Positions 33,669 through 42,054 are shown, counted from the first letter of the stretch. The stretch: DNA of 64,000 nucleotides from JBMNGO01 sp050949885 (GCA_050949885.1 JBMNGO010000001.1:62001-126000), one strand, 5' to 3'. Numbers and translations are program-made. Notes: generated by a model from the sequence alone, not told the origin.

Positions 33669-34013
33669 TTAGTTGATAATGGCTTTTATGGCCTCTTTTA
33701 TCTGTGCGGAATTAAGGCCGCCAGCAAAACGGGGGGCACCGTTTATTACAGTGATGGGATATGGATAACCCATTTTCACTATCTGTTCAACAGCCGGATA
33801 ATTGTCAATTCCAGTTTGATCAACATCTACAAATTTGACCTTGGCACAATCTCTAAATTCTTCCAGTTCATAGGATAGCTGTGCAGCCTTTTCCTTAAAT
33901 TCCATCTCTGGTGTGCAGCTACCAGCCGACGCACAACCTGGTCAGCCACCACTTAAGGACTGTCGGGGAGTATAAAAAATCTCAATCAGAACCCTTGGTT
34001 CCTTTTCCCCCAT
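33669..34013 (-). CDS. probable selenocysteine-containing thioredoxin-like protein (in-frame UGA at codon 24)
   Basis: A conventional reading gives only a 78-residue protein from ATG 33905 that lacks the first thioredoxin strand and active site. Starting at ATG 34013, after a GGAAAGGA ribosome-binding region and 19 bases after the upstream gene, the same frame runs 115 codons with a single TGA at 33942-33944. The missing part reads VLIEIFYTPRQSLSGG, then U24-P25-G26-C27, then ASAGSCTPEM. UxxC sits exactly where CxxC follows the first beta strand of a thioredoxin fold. The rest (VKFVDVDQTGIDNYP, cis-Pro-like YPYPITVINGAP, GGLNSAQIKEAI) completes the fold. A SECIS-like hairpin follows the TGA. 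A nonsense mutation or Cys (TGT/TGC) to TGA error are the alternatives. It resembles the small thioredoxin-like selenoproteins of anaerobes (perhaps the group called SaoT), from memory. Confidence 0.75.
33910..33938 (-). promoter_or_regulatory. candidate bacterial SECIS hairpin
   Basis: Counting from the first base after the UGA, nucleotides 4-5 and 7-11 (GG, UGUGC) pair with 26-32 (GCACACC) with U6 bulged. An upper 3-bp stem GCU/AGC (16-18 with 22-24) presents a GGU apical loop at 19-21. Bacterial SECIS elements for SelB lie directly behind the UGA, have a short upper stem, one or two G in the apical loop and tolerate internal loops, all of which are seen here. The fold was done by hand. Confidence 0.6.
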
Positions 34014-34032
34014 AATTATCCATCCTTTCCTT

Positions 34033-34248
34033 CTAAAACTTGTCCAGTGAAAAAGTAAAACCTTCTTTATCAGAAATAACTTGGCATTCCTTTTCCATTT
34101 CTGTTTTGATGTTCGTAATGTTTTCTTTTAACTGGTGGTAGCGCTGCCTGTCTCCTGCCAATTCGCTTCGTGAAACTAAATCAGAGAATAGCTCCTCCAG
34201 ATTGTGAAGCCCTCTTACAATGTCTGTAGCAATTTTTAGACTATTCAT
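34033..34248 (-). CDS. 71-residue helical protein, unknown
   Basis: A small soluble protein, mostly amphipathic helix (LKIATDIVRGLHNLEELFSD, then a RQRYHQLKENITNIKTEME helix) with one cysteine in KECQVIS. The ATG follows CCAGGAGGAAAA, a strong ribosome-binding site. It lies 19 bases before the selenocysteine-type gene and 70 bases after the DUF368 gene, so it belongs to that operon. I do not recognise the family; the two-helix hairpin plan could be a partner or adaptor for the redox protein. Confidence 0.65.
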   Translation of the reverse strand: MNSLKIATDIVRGLHNLEELFSDLVSRSELAGDRQRYHQLKENITNIKTEMEKECQVISDKEGFTFSLDKF

Positions 34249-34318
34249 TTTTTCCTCCTGGCAAAGTAGATTCTATTCTATTTTGCTCGGGGAAAATAGA
34301 CTTGATGTATTTTAATAG

Positions 34319-35092
34319 CTAAGCATCTGTCCTTTTTATCCGGTCGGGTAGTATTACCAGGAAAATTCCCAGAATTATGCCGAATATTTCTCCCGGCGAG
34401 AAGCTTTGCGGTACAACTGCATAGGCTGAACCAATTATTAGCCCGGTAAGACCGGCCATCAGAACTGATCTGTAATTCTTAAGAACATAGGATAATATCC
34501 AGGAAAGGCACACAAGGCCTCCAAGGGCTGACACACAAAATACCCCAATAACAAAAAAATCAGGCCTCATCAATGCTTCCAGCATATAATTATACATACC
34601 AATCAAAATAAGTACTGTAGCACCACTGATCCCTGGCAGGAGCATACATATGGCCCCTAATACTCCCGAAATGACCAATTTAAAGACTGAAGGTGCTGCT
34701 GTACCCGTTACTGAAGTAATAGCCTGGGAAGATAGAAACAGCACTATTCCCAAACCGATCATAAATGAGACTACCCTTATAATAGTCACCCTTTTAATCT
34801 CTCGGGCAGTAATGACAGTAGATCCCAGGATTAAGCCAAAGATAAAGGCTACAATAAAACCCTGGTGATTATCCAATAAATATGTAACCGCTTTGGCAGT
34901 ACCCAACAAGCCGGTTACCGCTCCTAATCCCAGAGGTACGAAAAATCTGAGACGCAAAAGCTTTATAGCTTCAATTAATTCATCATATATCCTTAACACC
35001 AGAGCAACCGTTCCCCCGCTGATTCCCGGCAGGGTGTTGGAAATGCCGATGGGAATACCTTTTAAAAACAGAATTAAAAACTGGCGCAGCAA
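34319..35092 (-). CDS. DUF368 family membrane protein
   Basis: A 257-residue polytopic membrane protein. The family signature GIPIGISNTLPGISGGTVAL is at residues 12-31, and a second copy, MLLPGISGATVLIL, appears in the second half, showing the inverted-repeat plan of DUF368. Members in archaea and bacteria have been proposed to be polyprenyl-phosphate translocases (PopT/flippases); that assignment is from the wider family and not visible here. About eight helices. The TTG start at 35092 follows TGGAGG at about 10 bases. It lies 24 bases after the second permease. Confidence 0.85.
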   Translation of the reverse strand: MLRQFLILFLKGIPIGISNTLPGISGGTVALVLRIYDELIEAIKLLRLRFFVPLGLGAVTGLLGTAKAVTYLLDNHQGFIVAFIFGLILGSTVITAREIKRVTIIRVVSFMIGLGIVLFLSSQAITSVTGTAAPSVFKLVISGVLGAICMLLPGISGATVLILIGMYNYMLEALMRPDFFVIGVFCVSALGGLVCLSWILSYVLKNYRSVLMAGLTGLIIGSAYAVVPQSFSPGEIFGIILGIFLVILPDRIKRTDA

Positions 35093-35116
35093 AGCAAAAA
35101 AGCCTCCATTTTTTTA

Positions 35117-35653
35117 TTAAACCCGGTTAAGAGCATTTTGGTAAATATCTGCCTTTTCCGCATCTTTCAATAGTCTTTCAGTTATCCAGGCAATAATGAG
35201 TATCCCTGGGATATCGATGAGGAACCTTATTAGCATAAAATTAATCCCCATAGCCGAGGCTTCGAACAGTAGCATGGGTATTTTGGTAGTAGACCAGGCT
35301 CCCAGGAAAACAAAAACATTGGATAACTTACTGCCCTTTTGCAGCAGAACCAGAGCCACTGGAAAAGCGGCATAGAGTGGTCCGGCCGCCGCTGAACCCA
35401 GCAGGAAAGCCAGAGCACTTCCTAGCCAGCCCGAGTTTTCTCCCATATATTTTATCATGGTTTCTCGCTTTACCCACACATCCAGAAGACCCAAGAGGAT
35501 AAAAATGGGAGGTACAACTGACAGCATTTCTATTGTATTGGACCAGGTTATCCGTAAGGAATCCTGTCCCAATGATGGATTTATAATAATAATTATTATA
35601 TTTATAAGAACCAGTATCAGAAAAAATCTATATCTTACTATTATGCCCTTCAC
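35117..35653 (-). CDS. half-size permease, ArsP/DUF318-like (second of a pair)
   Basis: A 178-residue protein with four to five transmembrane helices. It shows WLGSALAFLLGSAAAGPLYAAF and FLGAWSTTKIPMLLFEAS, typical of one half of the two-domain UPF0718/DUF318 permeases (ArsP relatives). The preceding gene encodes a matching half, with an ATGA overlap, so they probably form a heterodimeric permease. In ArsP relatives the substrates are organoarsenicals or other organometal species; no Cys pair of ArsP is seen, so the substrate is open. The redox selenoprotein downstream suggests a thiol- or metal(loid)-related substrate, which is inference. Confidence 0.75.
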   Translation of the reverse strand: MKGIIVRYRFFLILVLINIIIIIINPSLGQDSLRITWSNTIEMLSVVPPIFILLGLLDVWVKRETMIKYMGENSGWLGSALAFLLGSAAAGPLYAAFPVALVLLQKGSKLSNVFVFLGAWSTTKIPMLLFEASAMGINFMLIRFLIDIPGILIIAWITERLLKDAEKADIYQNALNRV

Positions 35654-36129
35654 AACAAAATCCCTCCCATTAACAAAGCAACACCAAAGGAAAAGAAAAA
35701 AGCCAGACTATTTCTAATAATGGTGGCCTTTTTGCCCAAATAACTGATTTCCAGTGGTATAGTTACAATGCCCACCATGGTTAGGGTAGAAATAAAAACA
35801 ACTATTTGCATTAAGCCAGCACCATTGTGATATAGGGCAGCAGCCAGCGGAAAGGCAACAAAAGCCGGAATCAGGGTGACTGAACCAATTATACCGGCAA
35901 TAATCATACCTATCCAACCTGATTGAGTTCCAATCAGGTTGGAAATGGTCTGCTCATCCAGAACAGCCAGCATTATCCCAATAATGACCAGTATAAAAAG
36001 GAATTGGGGTAAGATATTTTCAAAAGCTCTCCATGCCTTAGCCAGAGCCATCTTAGTTTTTTCCTTATCCCTTAGGTAAGAAAAGGCCAAAAAGGTAAAG
36101 GCTAGCATATATAGAACGGTTGTAAACAC
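35650..36129 (-). CDS. half-size permease, ArsP/DUF318-like (first of a pair)
   Basis: A 159-residue membrane protein with a leading helix, a basic linker (YLRDKEKTKMALAKAWRAF) and three further helices. GTQSGWIGMIIAGIIGSVTL and IPAFVAFPLAAALYHNGAG mirror the GSAAAGPLYAAFP segment of the next gene, showing that the two are halves of a duplicated permease. It overlaps the next gene by 4 bases (ATGA). It is the second gene of the operon, 53 bases after the MBL hydrolase. Confidence 0.75.
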   Translation of the reverse strand: MFTTVLYMLAFTFLAFSYLRDKEKTKMALAKAWRAFENILPQFLFILVIIGIMLAVLDEQTISNLIGTQSGWIGMIIAGIIGSVTLIPAFVAFPLAAALYHNGAGLMQIVVFISTLTMVGIVTIPLEISYLGKKATIIRNSLAFFFSFGVALLMGGILL

Positions 36130-36182
36130 GCTGAATTTCTTTACTCCTCACGTAAATAATTCCGTCTCCTATTAACTCGCTA

Positions 36183-37154
36183 TCAGGAGAGTTCGTAAAT
36201 AACATTTTCTTTGTAATTAATTCTGGCCACGTCTTTTCTAGCCGATAAATGCTCCAAATGCGCAATAGCCTCTCCAGTTGCAAACCATTGCTGGAAACTG
36301 GGAAACTCATCCCAGGACTCGTATGACAGGTCCCAATGCATCTGGCTGGCTACCTGATAAGCGTTCATGGGCCCATTATGAAGAATATAAAGTATTTCTT
36401 CCAGCCTTTTTCTATGGTGGTCCTTCAACTGGGTAATCCTCTCACGACAGTCGTGTATTATTTCACGGTGTCCCGGTAAGACGAGACTTACATTCATGGC
36501 ATCAATCTTATCCAGGCTTTCTAAATAGCGGCCTAAAAAATCATCTATTCCGCACCATGCGGTAATGTTGGAAGTAATGCTGGAAAGAATTAAGTCACCT
36601 GATAACAGTAATTTGTGACTGGGCTCGTATAAACACATATGTCCTGGAGAATGCCCCGGGGTAAAAACACATTCCAGATGGTAATCGCCGACTTGAATTA
36701 TATCTCCCTCTTGAGTGTACTTATAGTCTATTTGAGCCCCGGATAGATAATTGTTAATGTTTTCGAAATGGTTTTGCAGTCTTTCGGCAGGATAACCATG
36801 CAGTAAATAAAAGGCATCAACTCTCTGCCAAAAAGCAGCAGTCACATAAGACCTGATCATATCAGCATCCGTTCTGCTGCAATACACTGCTGAATCTTGT
36901 TGAGAAAGATCATATACCAGCCCGAAATGATCACCGTGGCCGTGGGTAATAAAGAAATCCACTTGTGACCATTTTACCCCCAGTTCTTCTATTCCGTTGG
37001 TAAGTGCTGCTCTGCACTCCGGCCAGTTAAACCCAGTATCAACCAATAGACACCGGTTATCCCCTTTTATCAGGTATGAATTCAAGTATCTTAAAGGATT
37101 TCGCGGTAGGGGTACTTCAATTCTGAAAATACCTGGTAGGACCTCTTCTGGCAA
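36183..37154 (-). CDS. MBL-fold metallo-hydrolase
   Basis: A 323-residue metallo-beta-lactamase-fold protein. The metal-binding motif is FITHGHGDHFG (HxHxDH), preceded by CLLVDTGFNW; the third His is in FTPGHSPGHMCL, the bridging Asp in LLLSGDLIL, and the last His in VLPGHREII. A C-terminal winged-helix-like domain (LEEILYILHNGPMNAYQVASQM) follows, as in the hydrolase subgroup with a regulatory tail. The catalytic substrate is unknown. It is the first gene of the minus-strand operon that ends with the selenocysteine-type protein. The TTG start has AAGGAG about 12 bases away. Confidence 0.82.
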   Translation of the reverse strand: MPEEVLPGIFRIEVPLPRNPLRYLNSYLIKGDNRCLLVDTGFNWPECRAALTNGIEELGVKWSQVDFFITHGHGDHFGLVYDLSQQDSAVYCSRTDADMIRSYVTAAFWQRVDAFYLLHGYPAERLQNHFENINNYLSGAQIDYKYTQEGDIIQVGDYHLECVFTPGHSPGHMCLYEPSHKLLLSGDLILSSITSNITAWCGIDDFLGRYLESLDKIDAMNVSLVLPGHREIIHDCRERITQLKDHHRKRLEEILYILHNGPMNAYQVASQMHWDLSYESWDEFPSFQQWFATGEAIAHLEHLSARKDVARINYKENVIYELS

Positions 37155-37331
37155 ATCTAACTCACTCCTTTGGTCTTGTCTATATAGGGAAACTTGTTAA
37201 TCCTTTATTATTAAAAACCTAGGCATACTGGTAACGATAATATTATATATCAACGATCAAAACTTGGCTTCTCAAGAAACAGTAAATAAATTTCCTCGAT
37301 CGTCTTTCGGGGCAGGCCTAAAATCCTTTTA

Positions 37332-38750
37332 CTATTGAATCAGACCAAGTAATTGCCAAAAAGGTATACTTACCAAAAACCCAATTAACGATATAAGCAT
37401 ATAGGCTGCTGACATCTTGGCTGCCTGGCTATGGTTGACCATAACGCCGCCTGTAGCATAGTAGGCTGTCAAATAAGTAGAATTTTGATAGTAGACATTC
37501 CACACATTTGTTGAGGCTACACCTATTATCGCCACAATCCAGGGATTAATCCCCTGCTGGCTGGCTATAGGAATCAGCACTGCCAGCATTATGGTTAAAG
37601 TAGCAGTCATAGAAACAAAAACAAAACGCAAAAGATAAATGGAAATTACTAACACTGTAATAAACAAGTAAGGGTTTACCATCATAGGAATTATAATCGG
37701 TGCAATTACCTCACCAATCCACTGATCAATCTTCAAGTAAGGCAATACTGTTGTTAAATTAATAAGGCAGCCAATGAATATTATTGAATCCCAGGGAATC
37801 CCAGTGCGAAAATCCTGCCGTTCGTAAACCTTAAACCCTAGTAAAACACAAAGAGAAACCAACGCAACCAATGCAGATGACACTCCATGAATAGTCTCAC
37901 CCATCCAAAACAGCAGTGTTAAAATCAGCACCACCAGGGTAATCCTTTCATTCCGCTTCATAGGTCCCAGCTGTGCAAGCTGCTCCTCAATAAATCCCGG
38001 CTCTAATTTTGTATGTTCCGGTTTATACAGGAACAATAGAGCATAATAACTGCCAACGATTAACACCAGTCCCCACAGAGCCGCAGAAAAGAACCATTGC
38101 ATCCAAGCAAACTGAGCTTGTACCGCTTCAGGCAAAAACCCTCTGACCATATAACATATAAACGAGGCACTGATAAAAATGGGCCCGGTACAGACAAAGC
38201 CAGTAAACATGGCTGAAAAGAGTCCGGCTGCTCCCTGGCTTTTTCTTTCGTATCCCATGGTATCACTCATGGCCAGGCTTAGAGGTGCCATAATAGCAGC
38301 TTTAGCTGTTACACTAGGAATGGTCGGGGCAATTCCAACACCGGCTAAAAGTAATCCTAATACCTGACCTTTATATGTAGGGGGAAAAAGTCTCATAATC
38401 AGAAGGGCTAAGCGTTTCAACAAACCGGATCCGCTGACAGCAACCCCTATTCCCAAAGCACCTACCAGCAACCACCAGTTGGTATTTGCAAATTGGGCAA
38501 AACCAACATTAAATGGCACAACTTTGAATATGACCCATGAACAGCACATAAGCAGGGCAGTAACAAATTCGGGCAGTACATCAAATATCCAATAAATAAT
38601 GGCCCAGGCAATGATTCCCATCCCTAGCATAGCTTCAACTGACAGATCCTGAGGAGGTGATTGGATAGATATTAGAATCCCGCACACCACACCTAAAACA
38701 CCACCAGCAATCTTCCGACAATTAGTCCAGTCTATTTCTTTTACAGGCAT
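37332..38750 (-). CDS. DASS/SLC13 family anion:sodium symporter
   Basis: A 472-residue, highly hydrophobic transporter of the divalent anion:Na+ symporter family (CitT/SLC13). About twelve helices are visible. Family segments include ANTNWWLLVGALGIGVAVSG with the Asn-containing hairpin, APTIPSVTAKAAIMAPLSLA (the SNT-like motif in the first half) and the C-terminal FVFVSMTATLTIMLAVLIP. Substrates are di- or tricarboxylates or sulfate; a citrate lyase cluster occurs 20 kb away but proximity does not justify a citrate call. The ATG is preceded by GGGGGAGAAG. The upstream 240 bases contain a structured leader, suggesting riboswitch or attenuator control. Confidence 0.85.
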   Translation of the reverse strand: MPVKEIDWTNCRKIAGGVLGVVCGILISIQSPPQDLSVEAMLGMGIIAWAIIYWIFDVLPEFVTALLMCCSWVIFKVVPFNVGFAQFANTNWWLLVGALGIGVAVSGSGLLKRLALLIMRLFPPTYKGQVLGLLLAGVGIAPTIPSVTAKAAIMAPLSLAMSDTMGYERKSQGAAGLFSAMFTGFVCTGPIFISASFICYMVRGFLPEAVQAQFAWMQWFFSAALWGLVLIVGSYYALLFLYKPEHTKLEPGFIEEQLAQLGPMKRNERITLVVLILTLLFWMGETIHGVSSALVALVSLCVLLGFKVYERQDFRTGIPWDSIIFIGCLINLTTVLPYLKIDQWIGEVIAPIIIPMMVNPYLFITVLVISIYLLRFVFVSMTATLTIMLAVLIPIASQQGINPWIVAIIGVASTNVWNVYYQNSTYLTAYYATGGVMVNHSQAAKMSAAYMLISLIGFLVSIPFWQLLGLIQ

Positions 38751-38882
38751 TACAGATCTTCTCCCCCAATAATCTCACTAGCTATTTGACAATAACAAAA
38801 AACCTTGGCCCACCCATGGAAAAAAGTAAATTATTTATTTTTCTTCTCAACACCCGGATAAATCCGTCAGCCTCCTTTATGT

Positions 38883-38992
38883 GGTAATAAATTTGAACCT
38901 GCTTAATCTGATTGGTACCAGCACAGTAATCGGCATGTTTTGCGGGGTTCCCGATTCAGATGCCTCTCACTAAACATTTCCCTGATATTACC
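38883..38992 (-). ncRNA. candidate structured leader RNA upstream of the DASS transporter
   Basis: On the minus strand a perfect 7-bp closing stem GGTAATA (38986-38992) with TATTACC (38883-38889) encloses about 96 bases. Inside are GGCAT (38960-38964) with ATGCC (38932-38936) and, within that, a G/C-rich hairpin CGGGAACCCCG (38943-38953). A purine-rich AAAGGAGG follows the closing stem directly. A TATACT box (39000-39005) precedes the stem. This nested closed structure is typical of a riboswitch aptamer. I could not match it to a known class; purine, SAM, cobalamin, FMN, T-box and c-di-GMP consensus sequences were compared by eye without success. The stretches on either side of it up to the neighbouring genes hold nothing else apart from the terminator at 39153-39200. 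Confidence 0.5.
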
Positions 38993-39152
38993 TTATTTTA
39001 GTATAACAGATTAATTCATCCTTTTGTTGTCAAGGTAGTAGCAAACGCCAAAAATACACGTTGCTCGGTGGCCTTTGTGATTTACTTCACACCTTCTTGG
39101 GAATAAACAGAAAAATCTGGGGAAAGATTAATAATTGCCACCAATAAAACTG

Positions 39153-39200
39153 AAAAAGTATGCCCTCTGGCGGTAGTATCCCAGAGAAGCATACTTTTTG
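39153..39200 (-). terminator. strong terminator after the FAD/Rieske gene
   Basis: A long near-perfect inverted repeat: AAAAAGTATGC plus CTCTGG pair with CCAGAG plus GCATACTTTTT, with small interior mismatches. It has U-runs on both strands and lies 60 bases after the stop of the oxidoreductase gene. Confidence 0.8.
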
Positions 39201-39260
39201 AATTATTGCCGTTGCCATGGCATTGCAGCTATACAAATAGCAGGAACCATTCCACTGTCT

Positions 39261-40823
39261 TTATTTAAAAACATTGGGTTCTACAATATTGGGGTCGCCT
39301 TCCGAATGGTGCAGACCGTGTAAAGCCGGCCCTTCAACAATATCTCCCTTATAGGTGAAGCGGGAACCATGGCAGGGACAATCCCAGGTCCTCTCAGCAT
39401 CATTCCACTGCAATTCACAGCCTAAGTGAGGACAAGTCAAATCAACCATATGCATTTCTCCTGTTTCGTCCCGGTAAGCTCCCATTCTTTCTCCTTCAAT
39501 ATCAACAACCCGTGCTTCATTGATACCTATTTGCTCTATATGTGCTGGAGCCGATACTACTTTGCCAATAAAAAAGTGTTTGGCCACATCAGCATTCTCT
39601 TTTATAAAAGTAGGAACCGAGGCCAGGTTAAACCGGGAAGGATCGTACACATCCAGCCAGGAGCTTTTAGAGGTTGTAATTAAATCCCGCAAGATCATGG
39701 CTGAGGCGGTGCTGTTGGTAAAGCCCCATTTACCAAAACCGGTTGCCACATAAATAGATGGATGTTTCTTAGTCAGGTGTCCAACATAGGGAATTTTATC
39801 CACTGTCATGCAATCATGAGTAGACCAGCGGTAAAAAATATCCTTGACCTGAAAATGCTCCTGGGCAAATTCAATCAAATTCTTATAATGAGTGTTCATA
39901 TCCTTTCCCTGTCCGGTTTTATGGCTTTCTCCCCCCACCAGGATCAATTCACCTTCGGAAAAGACCTGCGAACGAAGGGAACGTACTGGATCTTCTGCGG
40001 TGATAAACATACCTGCAGGGAATTGCTCCTTAATCGTCACTCCAACCACGTAGGAGCGCTCCGGGTAAACCCTGGTAAAATACAAGCCCCCGCCATCATA
40101 GAAAGGAAAATGGGAAGCAATAATAACCCTGGGTGCATGTACCCTGGGGCCCCGGCGAGTTACGATAGCGTGCGGCTCCCCCTCTTCTATATCAACAACC
40201 GGACTCTGTTCAAAAATTCTGACTCCGTTTTCCGTGGCTTTTTGGGCCAGAGCGTAAAGGTATTTTAACGGGTGAAACTGAGCCTGACCGTCAAAACGCA
40301 TAGCAGCCTTGACTTTAAAAGGAAGCGGGATGTCATCCAGATAATGTGCATTAATTCCCAGCTTTGAGGCAGCATCTACCTCTCGTTCAATCTTATTCAC
40401 GTATTCTTCCAAGTGGGTATAAACATAGGCAGGGCGCTCTACAAAATCACAATCAATTTGATTCTGCTCAATGGTTTCCTTAATAACCCGAATTGCAGTC
40501 TCATTGGCCTCAGCATACTGCTGGGCCTTTTCCCGGCCATTTTGTTTAGTCAGTTGATCATAAATTAGTGTATGCTGGGAAGTTATCTTAGCTGTAGTAT
40601 GTCCGGTTGTACCCTGAAGAATCCGGTCTGCTTCCACCACTGCCACTGCCAGACCCTCCTGGGACAAAAGGTAAGCCGAAGTTATTCCGCAGATTCCTCC
40701 CCCCACAATACCAATATCAACTGAAATATCGGTTTCCAAAGCAGGATAGGCCGCAGGTTCGGAAGAAGCAATCCAGTATGGGCCGGGAACCTCTCTAAAA
40801 TCGCTAATAGCAATCACCCCCAA
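39261..40823 (-). CDS. FAD-dependent oxidoreductase with C-terminal Rieske [2Fe-2S] domain
   Basis: A 520-residue protein in two parts. The first ~400 residues are a DAO-type FAD domain: IGIVGGGICGITSAYLL dinucleotide motif, TTGHTTAKIT near the flavin, and a C-terminal VATGFGKWGFTNS. The last ~100 residues are a Rieske domain with CPHLGC and CPCHGSRF, the Cys-His pairs that bind the [2Fe-2S] cluster. The arrangement matches the YhfW family. Electron acceptor and substrate are unknown. The TTG at 40823 is the first start; an internal GTG at 40817 is an alternative. It is a single-gene unit bounded by a strong terminator. Confidence 0.88.
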   Translation of the reverse strand: MGVIAISDFREVPGPYWIASSEPAAYPALETDISVDIGIVGGGICGITSAYLLSQEGLAVAVVEADRILQGTTGHTTAKITSQHTLIYDQLTKQNGREKAQQYAEANETAIRVIKETIEQNQIDCDFVERPAYVYTHLEEYVNKIEREVDAASKLGINAHYLDDIPLPFKVKAAMRFDGQAQFHPLKYLYALAQKATENGVRIFEQSPVVDIEEGEPHAIVTRRGPRVHAPRVIIASHFPFYDGGGLYFTRVYPERSYVVGVTIKEQFPAGMFITAEDPVRSLRSQVFSEGELILVGGESHKTGQGKDMNTHYKNLIEFAQEHFQVKDIFYRWSTHDCMTVDKIPYVGHLTKKHPSIYVATGFGKWGFTNSTASAMILRDLITTSKSSWLDVYDPSRFNLASVPTFIKENADVAKHFFIGKVVSAPAHIEQIGINEARVVDIEGERMGAYRDETGEMHMVDLTCPHLGCELQWNDAERTWDCPCHGSRFTYKGDIVEGPALHGLHHSEGDPNIVEPNVFK

Positions 40824-40886
40824 TCATAGTTACTATAGTTTGCAAAATTAACCAAGACTTTATGCAGCCTTAAGAAAAACCCACAT

Positions 40887-40907
40887 AAACCCGTTAGCAG
40901 CGGGTTT
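40887..40907. other. short hairpin in the divergent promoter region
   Basis: AAACCCG and CGGGTTT pair around a 7-base loop, upstream of both flanking genes. It sits where neither gene ends, so it may be an operator or a transcript-leader hairpin; there is no clear U-run. Confidence 0.35.
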
Positions 40908-41022
40908 CATGTTTATTCTTGCCTGTTTGTTATAACCAGGATCAGGATATTATATGTCATTTCTGTAAGAAAACCGAAAGTTGAATCGTAATACAGTTTA
41001 TAAAAACACTGGAGGTTTATTT

Positions 41023-42054
41023 ATGAAAGGAAAGACATTCAACAAAATCCTAATACTCACAATCTGTTTCATTTTTACCTTTACTGGTCTGGCCCAGGGG
41101 GCAATCCCGGCTGATATGGATACACCAGTTGTGTCTCCAAAATCAGACGTAATGGTTGTTATTAATGGTAAGACCCTGGTTGGCGATGTATCTCCCGTAA
41201 TTGAAAAAGATAGAACCATGGTCCCCGTTCAGGGCCTTGGTGAATTTCTGGGAGCAGAAGTAGAATTCCTTGAATCAGAGGGAAAAGTTGTTGTTGCCAA
41301 TGAAGTTAACCGTATTGAGCTGGCCATTGACCAAGCAGAGGCTATTGTTAATGGGGAAAGCCAGAGTGTGGAAGTGCCTGCCTGTACACTTGGTAACAAT
41401 ATAATGATACCGCTGCGATTTGTTTGTGAAGCCTTGAATGCTCAGGTCAACTGGCTACCGGAGGAAAGAAAAGTAGTTATAACCTTGGCCTCAGAAAAAA
41501 AACCGCGTGAAGAGAATATTAAGGTAGGTAATTTTGTTTATAGCCCTGATAGTCTGACTGTCACAGGAACAGCCAGAATCTGGGAAGCCAACGTAGTTTA
41601 TGAGTTAGTAGATGGCGATGGTAATGTTCTCTTTGATGGTTTTACCACAGCCTCTATAGGCGCTCCTGAGTGGGGTGACTATAGCTTTGCCATTAATGGG
41701 GATCTAAGCCAGGCAGAGACTATACGGATTTTTTCTATCAGTGCCAAGGATGGCAGCAAAATGGATATGGTGGAATATTATGTAAAACCGATGGGCAAAG
41801 CCAAAATCCTGGAAACAAACCCTGATTCCATTTTAGTAGAGGGAGAATTAGGTGGGTATTCTGTTCAGCCGGTACAGTTTATATTTTCCCTGACAGAAGA
41901 TACTATTATTAATGACTCTGCCAATGAGCCCTTGGCTCAAGAGGAATTAAAAATAGGAGATCAAATAGAAATATGGATCACCTACCCGGGGTTGGTTCTG
42001 GAATCATGGCCTGCCCGGGCAGCAGCCAGTAAAGTAGTCAAAGTATCCGAATAG
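41023..42054 (+). CDS. secreted protein with copper-amine-oxidase-like N-terminal and Gmad2 domains
   Basis: A 343-residue exported protein. Residues 1-26 are a Sec signal peptide (KILILTICFIFTFTGLAQGA). Residues 40-155 are the copper amine oxidase N-terminal-type domain (VVINGKTLVG, DRTMVPVQGLGEFLGAEV, MIPLRFVCEALNAQVNW), a wall-associated module common in Clostridia. Residues 165-250 match the Gmad2 immunoglobulin-like domain of spore/germination proteins (VTGTARIWEANVVYEL, APEWGDYSFAI). The last 80 residues resemble an OB-like DUF3221 module. The ATG at 41023 is chosen because CTGGAGG is 7 bases before it and a clean signal peptide follows; the frame opens at 40981. A role at the cell surface or spore coat is inferred. 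Confidence 0.8.
   Translation: MKGKTFNKILILTICFIFTFTGLAQGAIPADMDTPVVSPKSDVMVVINGKTLVGDVSPVIEKDRTMVPVQGLGEFLGAEVEFLESEGKVVVANEVNRIELAIDQAEAIVNGESQSVEVPACTLGNNIMIPLRFVCEALNAQVNWLPEERKVVITLASEKKPREENIKVGNFVYSPDSLTVTGTARIWEANVVYELVDGDGNVLFDGFTTASIGAPEWGDYSFAINGDLSQAETIRIFSISAKDGSKMDMVEYYVKPMGKAKILETNPDSILVEGELGGYSVQPVQFIFSLTEDTIINDSANEPLAQEELKIGDQIEIWITYPGLVLESWPARAAASKVVKVSE

Noticed and set aside
36065..36310. 81-residue minus-strand ORF overlapping the MBL and permease genes
   Set aside because: Different frame from both well-supported neighbours, with no ribosome-binding site or homology; coding shadow.
38750..38850. Short minus-strand ORF (GTG start, about 23 codons) after the structured leader
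   Set aside because: The purine-rich site is about 17 bases from the GTG, too far for normal initiation, and the peptide is basic/hydrophobic without a pattern; possible leader peptide but not supported.
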